This document shows, piece by piece, positions 32,353 through 40,854 of a DNA stretch of 64,000 nucleotides; positions within the stretch are counted from its first letter, which is position 1, and every line of letters begins with the position of its first letter. Under the pieces are notes generated by a model, which had not been told where the DNA came from, made no database searches, and was given only the letters and a program-made list of their open reading frames with translations. A program made the position numbers and the translations under genes. The DNA comes from Planctomycetota bacterium (GTDB taxonomy: Bacteria > Planctomycetota > JAMOSO01): contig JAMOSO010000071.1 in the NCBI GenBank assembly GCA_027063065.1, forward strand, positions 1-64,000, written 5' to 3'.

Positions 32353-34146
32353 ATGGATAAAAAATCAACAGTTTTACAAGCGCAGGAGTTTTTTCAGGCG
32401 GGTAATTATTCTGATGCTGAAAAGTTGTGTTTATCTTTATTAAAACATAAAGATGATGGTTTAATATCTCATATTTTAGGTCTTATTTTAATGCGAACCA
32501 ATAGATTTGAGCAGGGTATTATACATTTACAAAAAAGTTTAGAATTGCAACCAAACAATGCACATTTTTTTAATAATGCTGGGATTGCTTTTAAAGATTG
32601 TAATTACACAGAGACTGCTAAAAATTTATACTTAGGAGCTATCGCAATTGACTGTAAATTTGCACAAGCTTATTTTAATTTAGCCTTGTTGTTATCTGAA
32701 TCTTTAAAAACACAAGATGAAGCATTAAAAATGTATACTAAAGCATTGGAGTGTGATTGTAATTTTATAATGGCTTTTAATAATCGTGGTAACTTATTGC
32801 GAGATTTAAATCGTTATGATGAAGCTCTTAATGATTTTAAGCGTGCGTTAGAAATTGATAATCAATGTTCTATGGCGCATTTTAATATAGGTAATTTATA
32901 TTTTGATACACATAAGTTTGATAGCGCTATAGAGGCGTATGCTTTAGCTCTTAAGTATGATGAAAATTATCAAGATGCCAAGTATAACATGGCGGCCTGT
33001 TATGATTTTATGGGGAATTTAGACAAGGCTATAGAATTATTTGATCAGCTTATTATTCAGTACGGTGCTTCTCCCTTGTATCTAGCGGGATTGGCTTCTG
33101 TATATGAGAAAAAAAATCTAAAACAAAAAGCCGCATTAATTTTACAAGGTGCCATTCCAGACGGATTAGATGATTATATAGTATTATTGCAGGTTATTAA
33201 GTTGATAGATTATTTGGATTTAGACCCCTTGGATGTAGCTAAAATATCAGAAGAAGTATATATAAAAAATCAACATAAAGTCACAGATCCACGCTCTCTT
33301 GAATTAGCTTTTTCTTTGGGCAGATTATTTGATAAATTAAAAAATTATCGCAAGGCATTTTATTATTATCGCCAAGCAAATAATAAAGATAATGTTTTGT
33401 ATAATCATCAGGCAACTATTGAAAAATGTAATAATGCAATAGCACAGTGGCAGTGTAAATCAAATATTGTGCCAGATAAATCATTGCCAACACCTATATT
33501 TATTATTGGAATGCCAAGATCGGGTTCAACATTGGTAGAGACGATTTTAGATAGACATTCTGATGTTGTTGCAATAGGAGAATCAACAATATTATCAGAG
33601 GTTTGTTGTGAGGCCGAGGTAGATGTAGCGTATTTTAAAAAAATTAAAAATAAGTATGAAGACTCATCATTTTATGTGGATAAAAATCTGTTTAATTTTT
33701 GGCGTTTACCTTTGTTAGACAGGCATTTTGCCAATGCAAAAATTATTCATTGTCAGCGTCATCCTTTAGATGTTGTTTTGTCGATTTATAGTTTATCTTT
33801 TATATATTCTATGCCATTTTCTGGTAAATTAGAAGATATTGCCAATTATTATGTTGAGTATATGCGTTTAATAAATTTCTATAGAGATAAGATAGATATC
33901 TTAGAGATTTCTAATAAGGAATTGAGTTTAAATCCAGAAATAGAAATAAAAAAGATTTTAGATTATTGTAATTTGCCTTGGCAGCAGCAATGTTTAAGTC
34001 CTCATAAAAGTAATAGATTGGCTCAAACAGCAAGTTATAATCAAGTACGACAACCAATTAATGCAAGCGGTGTAGATCGTTGGAAGGCTTATGAAAAATA
34101 TCTAGTACCTGCAATAAATATTTTAGAAAAAGCTGGTTTATTATAA
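32353..34146 (+). CDS. TPR-repeat sulfotransferase
   Basis: 597 residues. The first 290 or so residues hold about seven TPR repeats (NAHFFNNAGIAFKDCNYTET, FNNRGNLLRDLNRYDEALND, AHFNIGNLYFDTHKFDSAIE). The C-terminal part is a PAPS-dependent sulfotransferase: PIFIIGMPRSGSTLVETILD with the 5'-phosphosulfate loop PRSGST, and HCQRHPLDVVLSIYSLSF for the 3'-phosphate site. No signal peptide, so it acts in the cytoplasm on a protein or glycan precursor. Starts one base after the FlhB-like gene. Together with the GT41 gene it suggests modification of a surface structure such as flagellin. Confidence 0.9.
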   Translation: MDKKSTVLQAQEFFQAGNYSDAEKLCLSLLKHKDDGLISHILGLILMRTNRFEQGIIHLQKSLELQPNNAHFFNNAGIAFKDCNYTETAKNLYLGAIAIDCKFAQAYFNLALLLSESLKTQDEALKMYTKALECDCNFIMAFNNRGNLLRDLNRYDEALNDFKRALEIDNQCSMAHFNIGNLYFDTHKFDSAIEAYALALKYDENYQDAKYNMAACYDFMGNLDKAIELFDQLIIQYGASPLYLAGLASVYEKKNLKQKAALILQGAIPDGLDDYIVLLQVIKLIDYLDLDPLDVAKISEEVYIKNQHKVTDPRSLELAFSLGRLFDKLKNYRKAFYYYRQANNKDNVLYNHQATIEKCNNAIAQWQCKSNIVPDKSLPTPIFIIGMPRSGSTLVETILDRHSDVVAIGESTILSEVCCEAEVDVAYFKKIKNKYEDSSFYVDKNLFNFWRLPLLDRHFANAKIIHCQRHPLDVVLSIYSLSFIYSMPFSGKLEDIANYYVEYMRLINFYRDKIDILEISNKELSLNPEIEIKKILDYCNLPWQQQCLSPHKSNRLAQTASYNQVRQPINASGVDRWKAYEKYLVPAINILEKAGLL

Positions 34147-34148
34147 AT

Positions 34149-34499
34149 TTATTGATTACGTTTTTTTGCTTTTATGGCAGTAGCAATAAAAGAAATAGTA
34201 CAAAATTCATCTCTTATTATACGCACGCCAACACGAAAGTTGTGGTTGGTTAGAGGTATGCAGTCCATTACTCTAATTTGTATTAACCGTTCTTTATGAA
34301 GCCAATGTAGTTCAAAACCAAGTAAATAATCTTTGCCTGGTTTTAACGCTTGATTTAATTGTAATCCAAGACCTGTTGAGCTTAAATCTAAAATTTTGGC
34401 TTCTTTGTCAATTTTTTTTCCAAAGAAGCCAATTTCTTTAATAGAGACAGTAACATCATTTACGGTTGTTCTTGATGCCCGTCTACGCTCTTGGCTCAT
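34149..34499 (-). CDS. PilZ-domain cyclic-di-GMP receptor
   Basis: 116 residues, one PilZ domain. The c-di-GMP-binding motifs are complete: RRRASR near the N-terminus (RxxxR) and DLSSTGLG (D/NxSxxG) at about 43-50. It lies 2 bases downstream of pilT in a pilB-pilT-pilZ operon, so it probably links c-di-GMP to the pilus motor. Many PilZ proteins next to pilB do this without binding c-di-GMP, but here the ligand residues are kept, so direct binding is likely. Confidence 0.88.
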   Translation of the reverse strand: MSQERRRASRTTVNDVTVSIKEIGFFGKKIDKEAKILDLSSTGLGLQLNQALKPGKDYLLGFELHWLHKERLIQIRVMDCIPLTNHNFRVGVRIIRDEFCTISFIATAIKAKKRNQ

Positions 34500-34501
34500 A
34501 C

Positions 34502-35587
34502 TTATTTTTTACCGCTAGTAGCAGCTTGATATTCCCTTATTTTTTTGGTTATATCATCTTTGTTTTTACAACATTCAAGTGTGCTAGCAAAGTCTATTAA
34601 GCCATTTATATACAGTTTAAATAAATGATCATCACGTGTTACCATTCCCATTTTACCGCTGGTTTGTAGTACAGATTCGATACCAAAAATCCTATTTTCT
34701 CTTATGAGATGCGCAATAGAGTGGGTATTAAATAATATTTCAAATGCAGGTACACGCCCGCCACCAATTTTTGGTAATAAAGATTGTGTTATAATAGCTC
34801 TTAGTGAGCCACTTAACTGGGTGCGTACTTGTTCCTGTTGATCTGCTGGAAAGGCGTCTATTAGGCGACTAATTGTTTCTCCAGCTCCAGTGGTGTGTAA
34901 AGTTCCAAAAACTAGATGTCCTGTTTCGGCAGCAGTAATAGCGGCCTGAATTGTTTCTAAATCACGCATCTCGCCTACAAGAATTACATCAGGGTCTTCG
35001 CGTAAGGCACGTCTTAATGCTTCAGAAAAACTAGGTACATCTGTGCCGATTTCACGTTGATTAATTAGGGATTTTTTGTGTTCGTGATAAAATTCAATAG
35101 GATCTTCAATAGTTATAATATGGTGTGGCTTTTCTTCATTAATCATGTTGATTAGTGAAGCTAATGTTGTACTTTTACCAGAACCAGTTGGCCCTGTTAC
35201 TAAAAATAGTCCACGAGGTTTAAATATATAATCTTTTACCTGTGGTGGTAGGCCTAGTTCTTTAAATTTTAAAATTCGATTTGGTATTATGCGTAAAACT
35301 ATCGCAATATTGCCCCTTTGTTTAAAAACAGAAGCTCTAAAGCGGGCTTGGTCTTCAAAAGAAAATCCAAAATCAGTAGAGCCAATTTCTGCTAGTTCAA
35401 CTTGGTTTTTGTCTGATGTAAGAGCCTTCATATAAGCTGTCATGTCGTCTGCGTTTAGTTCAGGCAAGTTTACACTGCGTAATGCTCCTGATATTCTAAG
35501 ACATGGCGGTCTGCCAACTGTCAAATGTAAATCACTTGCATCATGGTCAATAACCATTTGTAAAAGTTTGTTAATTTCTGTGGCCAT
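34502..35587 (-). CDS. pilT: PilT, type IV pilus retraction ATPase
   Basis: 361 residues. Walker A GPTGSGKSTT, Asp box (ITIEDPIEFYH), Walker B (LREDPDVILVGEMRD), His box (HLVFGTLHTTGA) and the C-terminal AIRNLIRE-type motif as SIAHLIREN. PilT hexamers depolymerise pili and drive twitching motility. The ATG directly follows the stop of pilB, with no gap, and the PilZ gene is 2 bases beyond, one operon. A second PilT-like protein is at 48.1-49.3 kb. Confidence 0.95.
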   Translation of the reverse strand: MATEINKLLQMVIDHDASDLHLTVGRPPCLRISGALRSVNLPELNADDMTAYMKALTSDKNQVELAEIGSTDFGFSFEDQARFRASVFKQRGNIAIVLRIIPNRILKFKELGLPPQVKDYIFKPRGLFLVTGPTGSGKSTTLASLINMINEEKPHHIITIEDPIEFYHEHKKSLINQREIGTDVPSFSEALRRALREDPDVILVGEMRDLETIQAAITAAETGHLVFGTLHTTGAGETISRLIDAFPADQQEQVRTQLSGSLRAIITQSLLPKIGGGRVPAFEILFNTHSIAHLIRENRIFGIESVLQTSGKMGMVTRDDHLFKLYINGLIDFASTLECCKNKDDITKKIREYQAATSGKK

Positions 35588-37279
35588 TTATGTTACCTTA
35601 GTTCTAGCTACTTTTAATACTTCTTCAGGCGTTGTTAAGCCCGTTAAAACTTTTTGTGCTCCATCGGCAAGTAGAGGGCTCATACCTGAGGCAATGGCTG
35701 TTTTGCGGATTTCAATAGTTGTTGCACCAGCAAATGCCATTTTTCTAATTGGGGCAGTCATAACTAGCATTTCAAATATGGCTAGTCGACCTTTGTAGCC
35801 TTTGTGTTCGCAAGCATTGCAACCCTTTGGCTTGTATACAGTATTATTGGCAACATTTTCAGCTTTTAGTTCTAGAGCAGAAATCATACTAGGACTAAGC
35901 TTAGTTGCTTCTTTGCATTCTGGGCATAATCGTCTAACTAGACGTTGGGCAATGATTGCCTGTATGGATGAGGCAACTAGAAACGGTTTAATACCAATAT
36001 CTGTTAAACGAGTAATAGCAGAGGGCGCATCGTTGGTATGCAATGTCGAAAATACCAAATGTCCTGTTAATGATGCTTCTACTGCTATTTCAGCTGTCTC
36101 CATATCACGAATTTCACCGATAAGTATTATGTTTGGTGCTTGGCGTAGCATGGAACGTATAATACGGGCAAAAGTCATACCGGCAGATTCGTCTACCTGT
36201 GCCTGATTAATACCAGACAAATAGTATTCTACTGGATTTTCTGCAGTTATAATTTTGCGATTAGGTGTATTGAGCTCATTTAATGCGGCATATAGTGTTG
36301 TTGTTTTTCCTGAACCAGTAGGTCCTGTTACCAAGATAATACCATTTGGTCTTTTAATTAATTTTTTAAATAATTGTTCATCATGATCGCTCATACCTGT
36401 ATCGCCTAAACCGCCACTGATTGAGGCTTTGTCTAAAATACGTAGTACGATTGACTCTCCGTGAACAGCTGGCAAACTATTTACACGCAAATCGATACTT
36501 TTACCGACTAAATTTAACTTAATTCTACCGTCCTGAGGTAAACGTTTTTCGGCAATGTCCATACCGGACATAATTTTAAATCTAGATAACAATGGTTTTT
36601 GTAGTCTTTTCGGTGGTGAGTCTATTTCGCGACAAACACCATCAACTCGATATCGTACTCTTAGACGATTATCCATTGGCTCTATATGAATATCTGAAGC
36701 CCTTTGTTTAACAGCTTCGGCAATAATCATCATTGCTAATTTGATAACAGGCGCATCGTCTTCGTCTTCATTGTCATCATCTAAATCTAAATCACGGGCT
36801 TCGATATCATCAGCATTCAAATCACCCATCATTTCGTCTATTTGTTCTTCTGTAGCACCGTAGGCGCGTTGGGTAAGCTCTGCAATGCCTGTAGCAGAAG
36901 CCAAAACTGTTTCAAAGGGGCAACTTAAAATAAAATTTAAATTGTCGGCAATATGTATATTAAGCGGATCTGAAGTGGCTACAAGTAAGACTCCTTCATC
37001 AATATCAAGAGGGACTATGCCATTGTCTCTGGCAGCACTTTCTGGTATTAAAGCCATGGCGTCTTTTGAAACTTCAAATTCTTCCAAGTCGACATAGCGC
37101 ATATCAAATTGGGTGGCCAAAGCTTCGTATAATTGTTCTTCAGTAACTAAATTGTTTTCGATTAAGTAGTCCCCCATACGTTGGCCACTTTCCATAGTGT
37201 CCATAATGGCTTCCGTGAGCTTTTCTAAGCTTAGGTATTCTAAATCTACTAATATTTCACCGATACGTTTACGTGCCAA
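35588..37279 (-). CDS. pilB: PilB, type IV pilus assembly ATPase (GspE/PilB family)
   Basis: 563 residues: N-terminal GspE-II domain (RIGEILVDLEYLSLEKL), then the ATPase core with Walker A GPTGSGKTTT, Walker B IILIGEIRDMETAEIA, HLVFSTLHTNDA, and a zinc-binding tetracysteine (CPECKEA and CNACEHKG). Extends pili. The start is TTG at 37277-37279 behind AAGGAG spaced 6 bases; no better ATG exists nearby. An Asp/Glu-rich stretch (about 148-172) in the N-terminal linker is unusual. Heads the pilB-pilT-PilZ operon. Confidence 0.95.
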   Translation of the reverse strand: MARKRIGEILVDLEYLSLEKLTEAIMDTMESGQRMGDYLIENNLVTEEQLYEALATQFDMRYVDLEEFEVSKDAMALIPESAARDNGIVPLDIDEGVLLVATSDPLNIHIADNLNFILSCPFETVLASATGIAELTQRAYGATEEQIDEMMGDLNADDIEARDLDLDDDNEDEDDAPVIKLAMMIIAEAVKQRASDIHIEPMDNRLRVRYRVDGVCREIDSPPKRLQKPLLSRFKIMSGMDIAEKRLPQDGRIKLNLVGKSIDLRVNSLPAVHGESIVLRILDKASISGGLGDTGMSDHDEQLFKKLIKRPNGIILVTGPTGSGKTTTLYAALNELNTPNRKIITAENPVEYYLSGINQAQVDESAGMTFARIIRSMLRQAPNIILIGEIRDMETAEIAVEASLTGHLVFSTLHTNDAPSAITRLTDIGIKPFLVASSIQAIIAQRLVRRLCPECKEATKLSPSMISALELKAENVANNTVYKPKGCNACEHKGYKGRLAIFEMLVMTAPIRKMAFAGATTIEIRKTAIASGMSPLLADGAQKVLTGLTTPEEVLKVARTKVT

Positions 37280-37396
37280 CTTATGCTCCTTTAACGACTT
37301 ATATCCCGTAGTCTACCTTTGAAACTGCTTGCTGTCAAACTTTGCAAATTGTTTTAATTTGTTTATAGTTTATAGTACTTTGTAATGGAGACAATA

Positions 37397-37570
37397 ATGA
37401 TAAAATATAGCGTGTTATGTGTATTAGGATTGGTTTTGTTTGTATTGATTAATTCGGTAATGGCAACATTGCCACCACCTCCTCCTGGAGGCGGGGATAC
37501 ATCTTCTTCAGAAGGTTCAAGCTCTGGAGGGGGTGGTGGAGGTGGATGTTTAATTTTAACTTTGAGATAG
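37397..37570 (+). CDS. Small secreted Pro/Gly/Ser-rich peptide
   Basis: 57 residues from ATG 37397 behind GGAG (37387-37390). A signal peptide (MIKYSVLCVLGLVLFVLINSVMA) is followed by five prolines, GGGDTSSSEGSSS, seven glycines, then one Cys and a short hydrophobic end (CLILTLR). A Ser/Gly run followed by Cys and a hydrophobic stretch recalls sorting-signal C-termini, but the hydrophobic part is too short for a known one. A terminator follows at once. An opposite-strand frame also exists but lacks a start signal. Real expression is not certain. Confidence 0.5.
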   Translation: MIKYSVLCVLGLVLFVLINSVMATLPPPPPGGGDTSSSEGSSSGGGGGGGCLILTLR

Positions 37571-37578
37571 AAATTCAA

Positions 37579-37609
37579 AAAAAAGCCAATCATAAAGATT
37601 GGCTTTTTT
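37579..37609. terminator. Bidirectional Rho-independent terminator
   Basis: AAAAAAGCCAATC (37579-37591), loop ATAAA, GATTGGCTTTTTT (37597-37609). T-runs on both strands serve the small peptide gene (plus) and the infC-rpmI-rplT operon (minus). Confidence 0.92.
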
Positions 37610-37629
37610 GAATATAAATTTACTTTTAC

Positions 37630-37992
37630 TTATGCTGCTGAACGAGCTGCTTTAGAAATTTCTACAAGCTTGTCAAAAGTAGCAGGGGCTTCAATTGCAA
37701 GTTGTGAAAGTTGCTTGCGATTAAGCTCAACTTTAGCAATAGATAACCCATTCATAAATGTAGAATAATTAAGTCCACGCATTTTACATGCGGCAGAAAT
37801 ACGTGTAATCCACAATTTACGGAAGTCACCAGCACGTTTTTTGCGGTGAGCATAAGAAAATGCTAAAGAACGACGGATATTGTCTTTCGCAATTTTTAAT
37901 AATTTAGAACGTCCACCTCGTTGACCTTTTACAGCCTTCATTAAGCGTTTTTTCTTTTTGTGTCTTGCTACAGCGTTTGATGTTCTTGCCAT
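37630..37992 (-). CDS. rplT: 50S ribosomal protein L20
   Basis: 120 residues. Basic N-terminus (ARHKKKKRLMKAVKGQRGG) followed by the globular part (AHRKKRAGDFRKLWITRISAACKMRGLNYSTFMNGL and LAIEAPATFDKLV). L20 binds 23S rRNA early in assembly and, in many bacteria, represses its own operon. The wording SYAHRKKRAGDFRKLW resembles PVC-group L20 proteins more than E. coli L20. Third gene of infC-rpmI-rplT, 11 bases after rpmI. Confidence 0.97.
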   Translation of the reverse strand: MARTSNAVARHKKKKRLMKAVKGQRGGRSKLLKIAKDNIRRSLAFSYAHRKKRAGDFRKLWITRISAACKMRGLNYSTFMNGLSIAKVELNRKQLSQLAIEAPATFDKLVEISKAARSAA

Positions 37993-38003
37993 GGTAGTAT
38001 CTC

Positions 38004-38201
38004 CTAATTAGCGCCTATAAGAACTTTAATTTTAGAAGCCATTTTGCCTTTAACGTAACTATTTTCGTTAAGACGACGGCGTGTACTACCACTCATGTGG
38101 CCAGTTAAATGACCCATGCCACCTTTTTTAAACTTTACTTTACCAGTTCCGGTAATGCGTACTCGCTTGGCGAGTCCTTTGTGAGTTTTGAGCTTGTACA
38201 T
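38004..38201 (-). CDS. rpmI: 50S ribosomal protein L35
   Basis: 65 residues: MYKLKTHKGLAKRVRITGTGK, GHLTGHMSGSTRRRL and a basic end typical of L35 (KTHKG, GK, H, RRL). A short basic protein of the large subunit. Lies between infC and rplT with a good upstream GGAGAAAA on the minus strand. The order infC-rpmI-rplT is near-universal in bacteria. Confidence 0.96.
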   Translation of the reverse strand: MYKLKTHKGLAKRVRITGTGKVKFKKGGMGHLTGHMSGSTRRRLNENSYVKGKMASKIKVLIGAN

Positions 38202-38222
38202 TTTTTCTCCTTTATGTCTGCT

Positions 38223-38732
38223 CTATTTTTTATTCAGCGGGAGGATCTGTACCTCCATACGCCGCCCGGCTTTTCGCAGTTCGCCGTCGGGTTTGGCGAG
38301 GTCTGAACACGCAGCGACGAAGTCATTCATAACTTCTTCGGCACGGTCGACATACATCATTTCACGTCCGCGAAAACGCATTGATAACAAGACGCGGTCG
38401 TGTTTTTCGAGGAATTTGCGCGCGTGTTTCAACTTTACCTCAAAATCGTGTTTTTCAATTTTAGGGCTCAATCGAATCTCTTTCACGTGAATAACGTGAG
38501 CTCGTTTCTTCGATTCTTTTTCCTTTTTCTTTTTTTGAAATTTAAAGGAACCAAAATCCATAATGCGACATACGGGTGGTTCTGCGTTGGGGGCTACCTC
38601 AACTAGATCCAAGCCGACGTCTTTGGCTTTTGCGATGGCTACAACAGTTGGAATTACACCTAACTGTTCTCCGTCAGAAGAAACCACACGGACTTCTTTG
38701 ACTCTTATTTGCTCGTTGGCGCGATTATTAAT
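38223..38732 (-). CDS. infC: Translation initiation factor IF-3, probably with a non-standard ATT start
   Basis: About 169 residues from the ATT at 38730-38732 (INNRANEQIRVKEV), the usual length and the usual start point of the family. The N-domain (VVSSDGEQLGVIPT, LDLVEVAPNAEPPVCRIMDFGS) and C-domain (KEIRLSPKIEKHDFEVKLKHAR, DRVLLSMRFRGREMMYVDRAEEV) are complete. infC is well known for AUU/AUC/AUA starts used for self-repression. A GGAG at 38747-38750 is 14 bases upstream of ATT, longer than ideal. The frame stays open to 38834 and an ATG at 38789 has no ribosome site, so the exact start is unsure. Confidence 0.9.
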   Translation of the reverse strand: MNNRANEQIRVKEVRVVSSDGEQLGVIPTVVAIAKAKDVGLDLVEVAPNAEPPVCRIMDFGSFKFQKKKKEKESKKRAHVIHVKEIRLSPKIEKHDFEVKLKHARKFLEKHDRVLLSMRFRGREMMYVDRAEEVMNDFVAACSDLAKPDGELRKAGRRMEVQILPLNKK

Positions 38733-38919
38733 AGAAACGGCTAATTCTCCAAAAAGTACTTTAAACCTTGCTACGCACAAGATTTTCATAAATATATGAA
38801 TTGCGAATTTTAATGATTTTATAAAAACTGTCAATTAATTTATAAAAATTGTTAGCACAAAGTAGAATTATATAAACGCAAAATTAAAATGTCCGCTTAT
38901 ATTTGAATAAAATAAATTT

Positions 38920-38939
38920 AAACAAGTAGGATAAAATTT
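38920..38939. repeat. Direct repeat, left copy flanking the AAA-ATPase/nuclease module
   Basis: AAACAAGTAGGATAAAATTT; 19 of 20 bases identical to 40855-40874 in the same orientation. The two copies enclose the minus-strand AAA-ATPase gene. Confidence 0.7.
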
Positions 38940-39051
38940 ACACTAAAAATCAGCGGAAGACTGCTACGCAGTCGTTAATTAACTTTTTTAAATTTAATGA
39001 TTTTTTTCTTATTTACCACTGAATCTGTCCGTTGATTGGGGACCACTTTAG

Positions 39052-39201
39052 AATTTATACAAAGATGTTAACGCTTCTTTAGAGGGTAAATCTATAGCGT
39101 TAATTAATCAAACAGAGGATATATCAACAACTTATTTGATATTGTTTTCAATACCAAGCCTTACTTTAAGCGCAGATGTTATTGAATATACAAAAGAATA
39201 A
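39052..39201 (+). pseudogene. Orphan 3' gene fragment
   Basis: After a stop at 39049-39051 a frame reads NLYKDVNASLEGKSIALINQ and continues TEDISTTYLILFSIPSLTLS, ending ADVIEYTKE and a TAA stop. It has no start codon or ribosome site and looks like the tail of a longer protein. Unrecognised. It may be chance in an A/T-rich spacer. Confidence 0.25.
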
Positions 39202-39221
39202 TTTTTTTTGTTCTTAAATTT

Positions 39222-39252
39222 AAGGTCACGGTTTTTAGCTGTGGCCTTTTTT
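39222..39252. terminator. Hairpin terminator
   Basis: AAGGTCAC (39222-39229) pairs with GTGGCCTT (39241-39248) with one G-U, 11-base loop, then TTTT on the plus strand. On the minus strand it would follow the AAA-ATPase gene; a T-rich stretch lies there too. Confidence 0.6.
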
Positions 39253-39256
39253 AGTT

Positions 39257-40786
39257 TTAAATTTTTTGCCACTCAAAAGCTCTGATATTTTTTTGAGATT
39301 TATCAAAAAGGATTCCAATGATATAGCATTCACCTTTGTATTTTTCATAATATTTTTTATCTTTGATTTGTTGAAGTGGGTCTGAACCCGTCATTTTAAA
39401 TTCAAAGATATATGTGTAATCATTACATTGTAAAGTTAAATCTATTCTTCCTTGGTTGGTGACATCTTCGGCGGTTAATTTTAAACCCAGTGAAGCAAAG
39501 TAAGCATAAAGCACACTGGCATAAAAGCCTTCGTAGTTGGCTATATCATTATTGGTGAAATTGTTATAGGCAATGCTAGCAAAAAGGCGACTTATGATTG
39601 GCTCTACCTTGTCAATTTCCCCACGGTGCATAGCAGTTAAGATTTCTCTTTTGATGGGGATTTTTTGGCTGACATTTAAAAATAAATCGCTAACAGAATT
39701 ATTAAAAGCAATGGTTACTTCTTTATTTGGAAAATGTAATTGATAGGTAATCATATCAAATTCATTGATTACATTTTTAATGGTAAGGTAGCCCGCTTGT
39801 AGTAATAGGGTTTCGATATTGATGTTTTCAATATCAAAACTATTGGCAACATTGGCATCAACTTCAATGTTTTCAAGTTTGGGTACAAAGTATTTTTTAT
39901 TTTTTATTAATTTGATTAAATATGATGGAGTGCCAGTTTCAAACCAATAATTTTGATAAGAATGTTTTTTAGTGATAAAGAGCAAAATATCAAAGGGGTT
40001 GTAAACCTTTGTACCTAAAAAATTATAACCGTTATACCAAGTCTTTAGTTTTTCTAAATTCACCCCTTGTAAGTATGGTAAAAAAGACGATTCAATATCG
40101 TCTTGGGTATACCCGCAAATATCTCCAAAGTCCTCATCTAAGCTAATATCAGTTAAATTATTTAAACCACTAAAAATAGAAACTTTAGAGAATTTAGAAA
40201 CCCCAGTTAGCATGGCAAATTTTATAAACTCATCATTATCTTTTATTTGGGTGTAAAAGCCTTTTAATAATTCTCTAATCTCTTGGGCTATTTCAAGATG
40301 TTCAATATTATCTAAAATGGGCTTGTCGTATTCATCGATTAGAATAACTACTTTTTGATTATATTTTTGAAAACTCTCACGGATAAGTTGCGCAAAGAAG
40401 ATATCAGGAGTTAAGCTTTGTTCAAAGGTAATACCTAAGCGTTTAGCATTTTTAAAAAGTATATCATTTAATTTTAAGTCAAATGTTTGACGGTCTTGTA
40501 TTCCACCACTAAAACTAATTTTAATAACGGGATATTTAGTTTCCCAATCCCATTTATCATAGATGTATAAACCTTTAAAAAGTCCTTTATTGCCTTCAAA
40601 AATATTATGCAAGGTATCTAAAAATAATGATTTACCAAATCTTCTTGGGCGAGATAAAAAAACATATTTATTTTCATCTATTAAGTCAAAAGCATGCTTA
40701 GTTTTATCAATATAAAGTCTATCTTCTTCTATAATTTGGCTAAAAGTTTGGATGCCAGTAGGAAGTTTTCTAAGTTTATTACTCAT
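39257..40786 (-). CDS. AAA-ATPase-like / PD-(D/E)XK nuclease family protein
   Basis: 509 residues. The N-terminal AAA-ATPase-like domain includes RLYIDKTKHAFDLIDENKYV, the P-loop variant LSRPRRFGKSLFLDTL, and VVILIDEYDKPILDN as Walker B. The C-terminus has the PDDEXK_9 core (GRIDLTLQCNDYTYIFEFKM). Such proteins are abundant and often multicopy in Bacteroidota, PVC and some endosymbionts, vary between close strains and behave as mobile genes; the cellular role is not known. Flanked by near-perfect 20-bp direct repeats, which fits recent gain or loss as a unit. Confidence 0.9.
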   Translation of the reverse strand: MSNKLRKLPTGIQTFSQIIEEDRLYIDKTKHAFDLIDENKYVFLSRPRRFGKSLFLDTLHNIFEGNKGLFKGLYIYDKWDWETKYPVIKISFSGGIQDRQTFDLKLNDILFKNAKRLGITFEQSLTPDIFFAQLIRESFQKYNQKVVILIDEYDKPILDNIEHLEIAQEIRELLKGFYTQIKDNDEFIKFAMLTGVSKFSKVSIFSGLNNLTDISLDEDFGDICGYTQDDIESSFLPYLQGVNLEKLKTWYNGYNFLGTKVYNPFDILLFITKKHSYQNYWFETGTPSYLIKLIKNKKYFVPKLENIEVDANVANSFDIENINIETLLLQAGYLTIKNVINEFDMITYQLHFPNKEVTIAFNNSVSDLFLNVSQKIPIKREILTAMHRGEIDKVEPIISRLFASIAYNNFTNNDIANYEGFYASVLYAYFASLGLKLTAEDVTNQGRIDLTLQCNDYTYIFEFKMTGSDPLQQIKDKKYYEKYKGECYIIGILFDKSQKNIRAFEWQKI

Positions 40787-40854
40787 AGTGTTATTATAGC
40801 AAAAATAAAGCTTTGCTCCAATATCCCTTGGTTGTTTATTATAAATAGGAGTTG

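Larger units (their letters stand above)
38835..39256. other. Gene-poor spacer with a repeat copy, a small hairpin and mobile-element-like debris
   Basis: Upstream of infC on the minus strand and downstream of the AAA-ATPase gene. It holds one copy of a 20-bp direct repeat (38920-38939), a hairpin GACTGC-TAC-GCAGTC (38959-38973), a stretch around 39020-39050 (TTGATTGGGGACCACTTT) that looks like the end of an insertion sequence but cannot be assigned, an orphan reading-frame end (39052-39201) and a terminator (39222-39252). No complete gene is visible. This is the probable scar of earlier insertions. Confidence 0.5.

Noticed and set aside
37363-37593. Minus-strand Pro/Gly-rich frame opposite the small peptide gene
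   Set aside because: Its start lies in the terminator, it lacks a ribosome site, and it is the mirror of the same low-complexity DNA; the plus strand has a signal peptide and GGAG.
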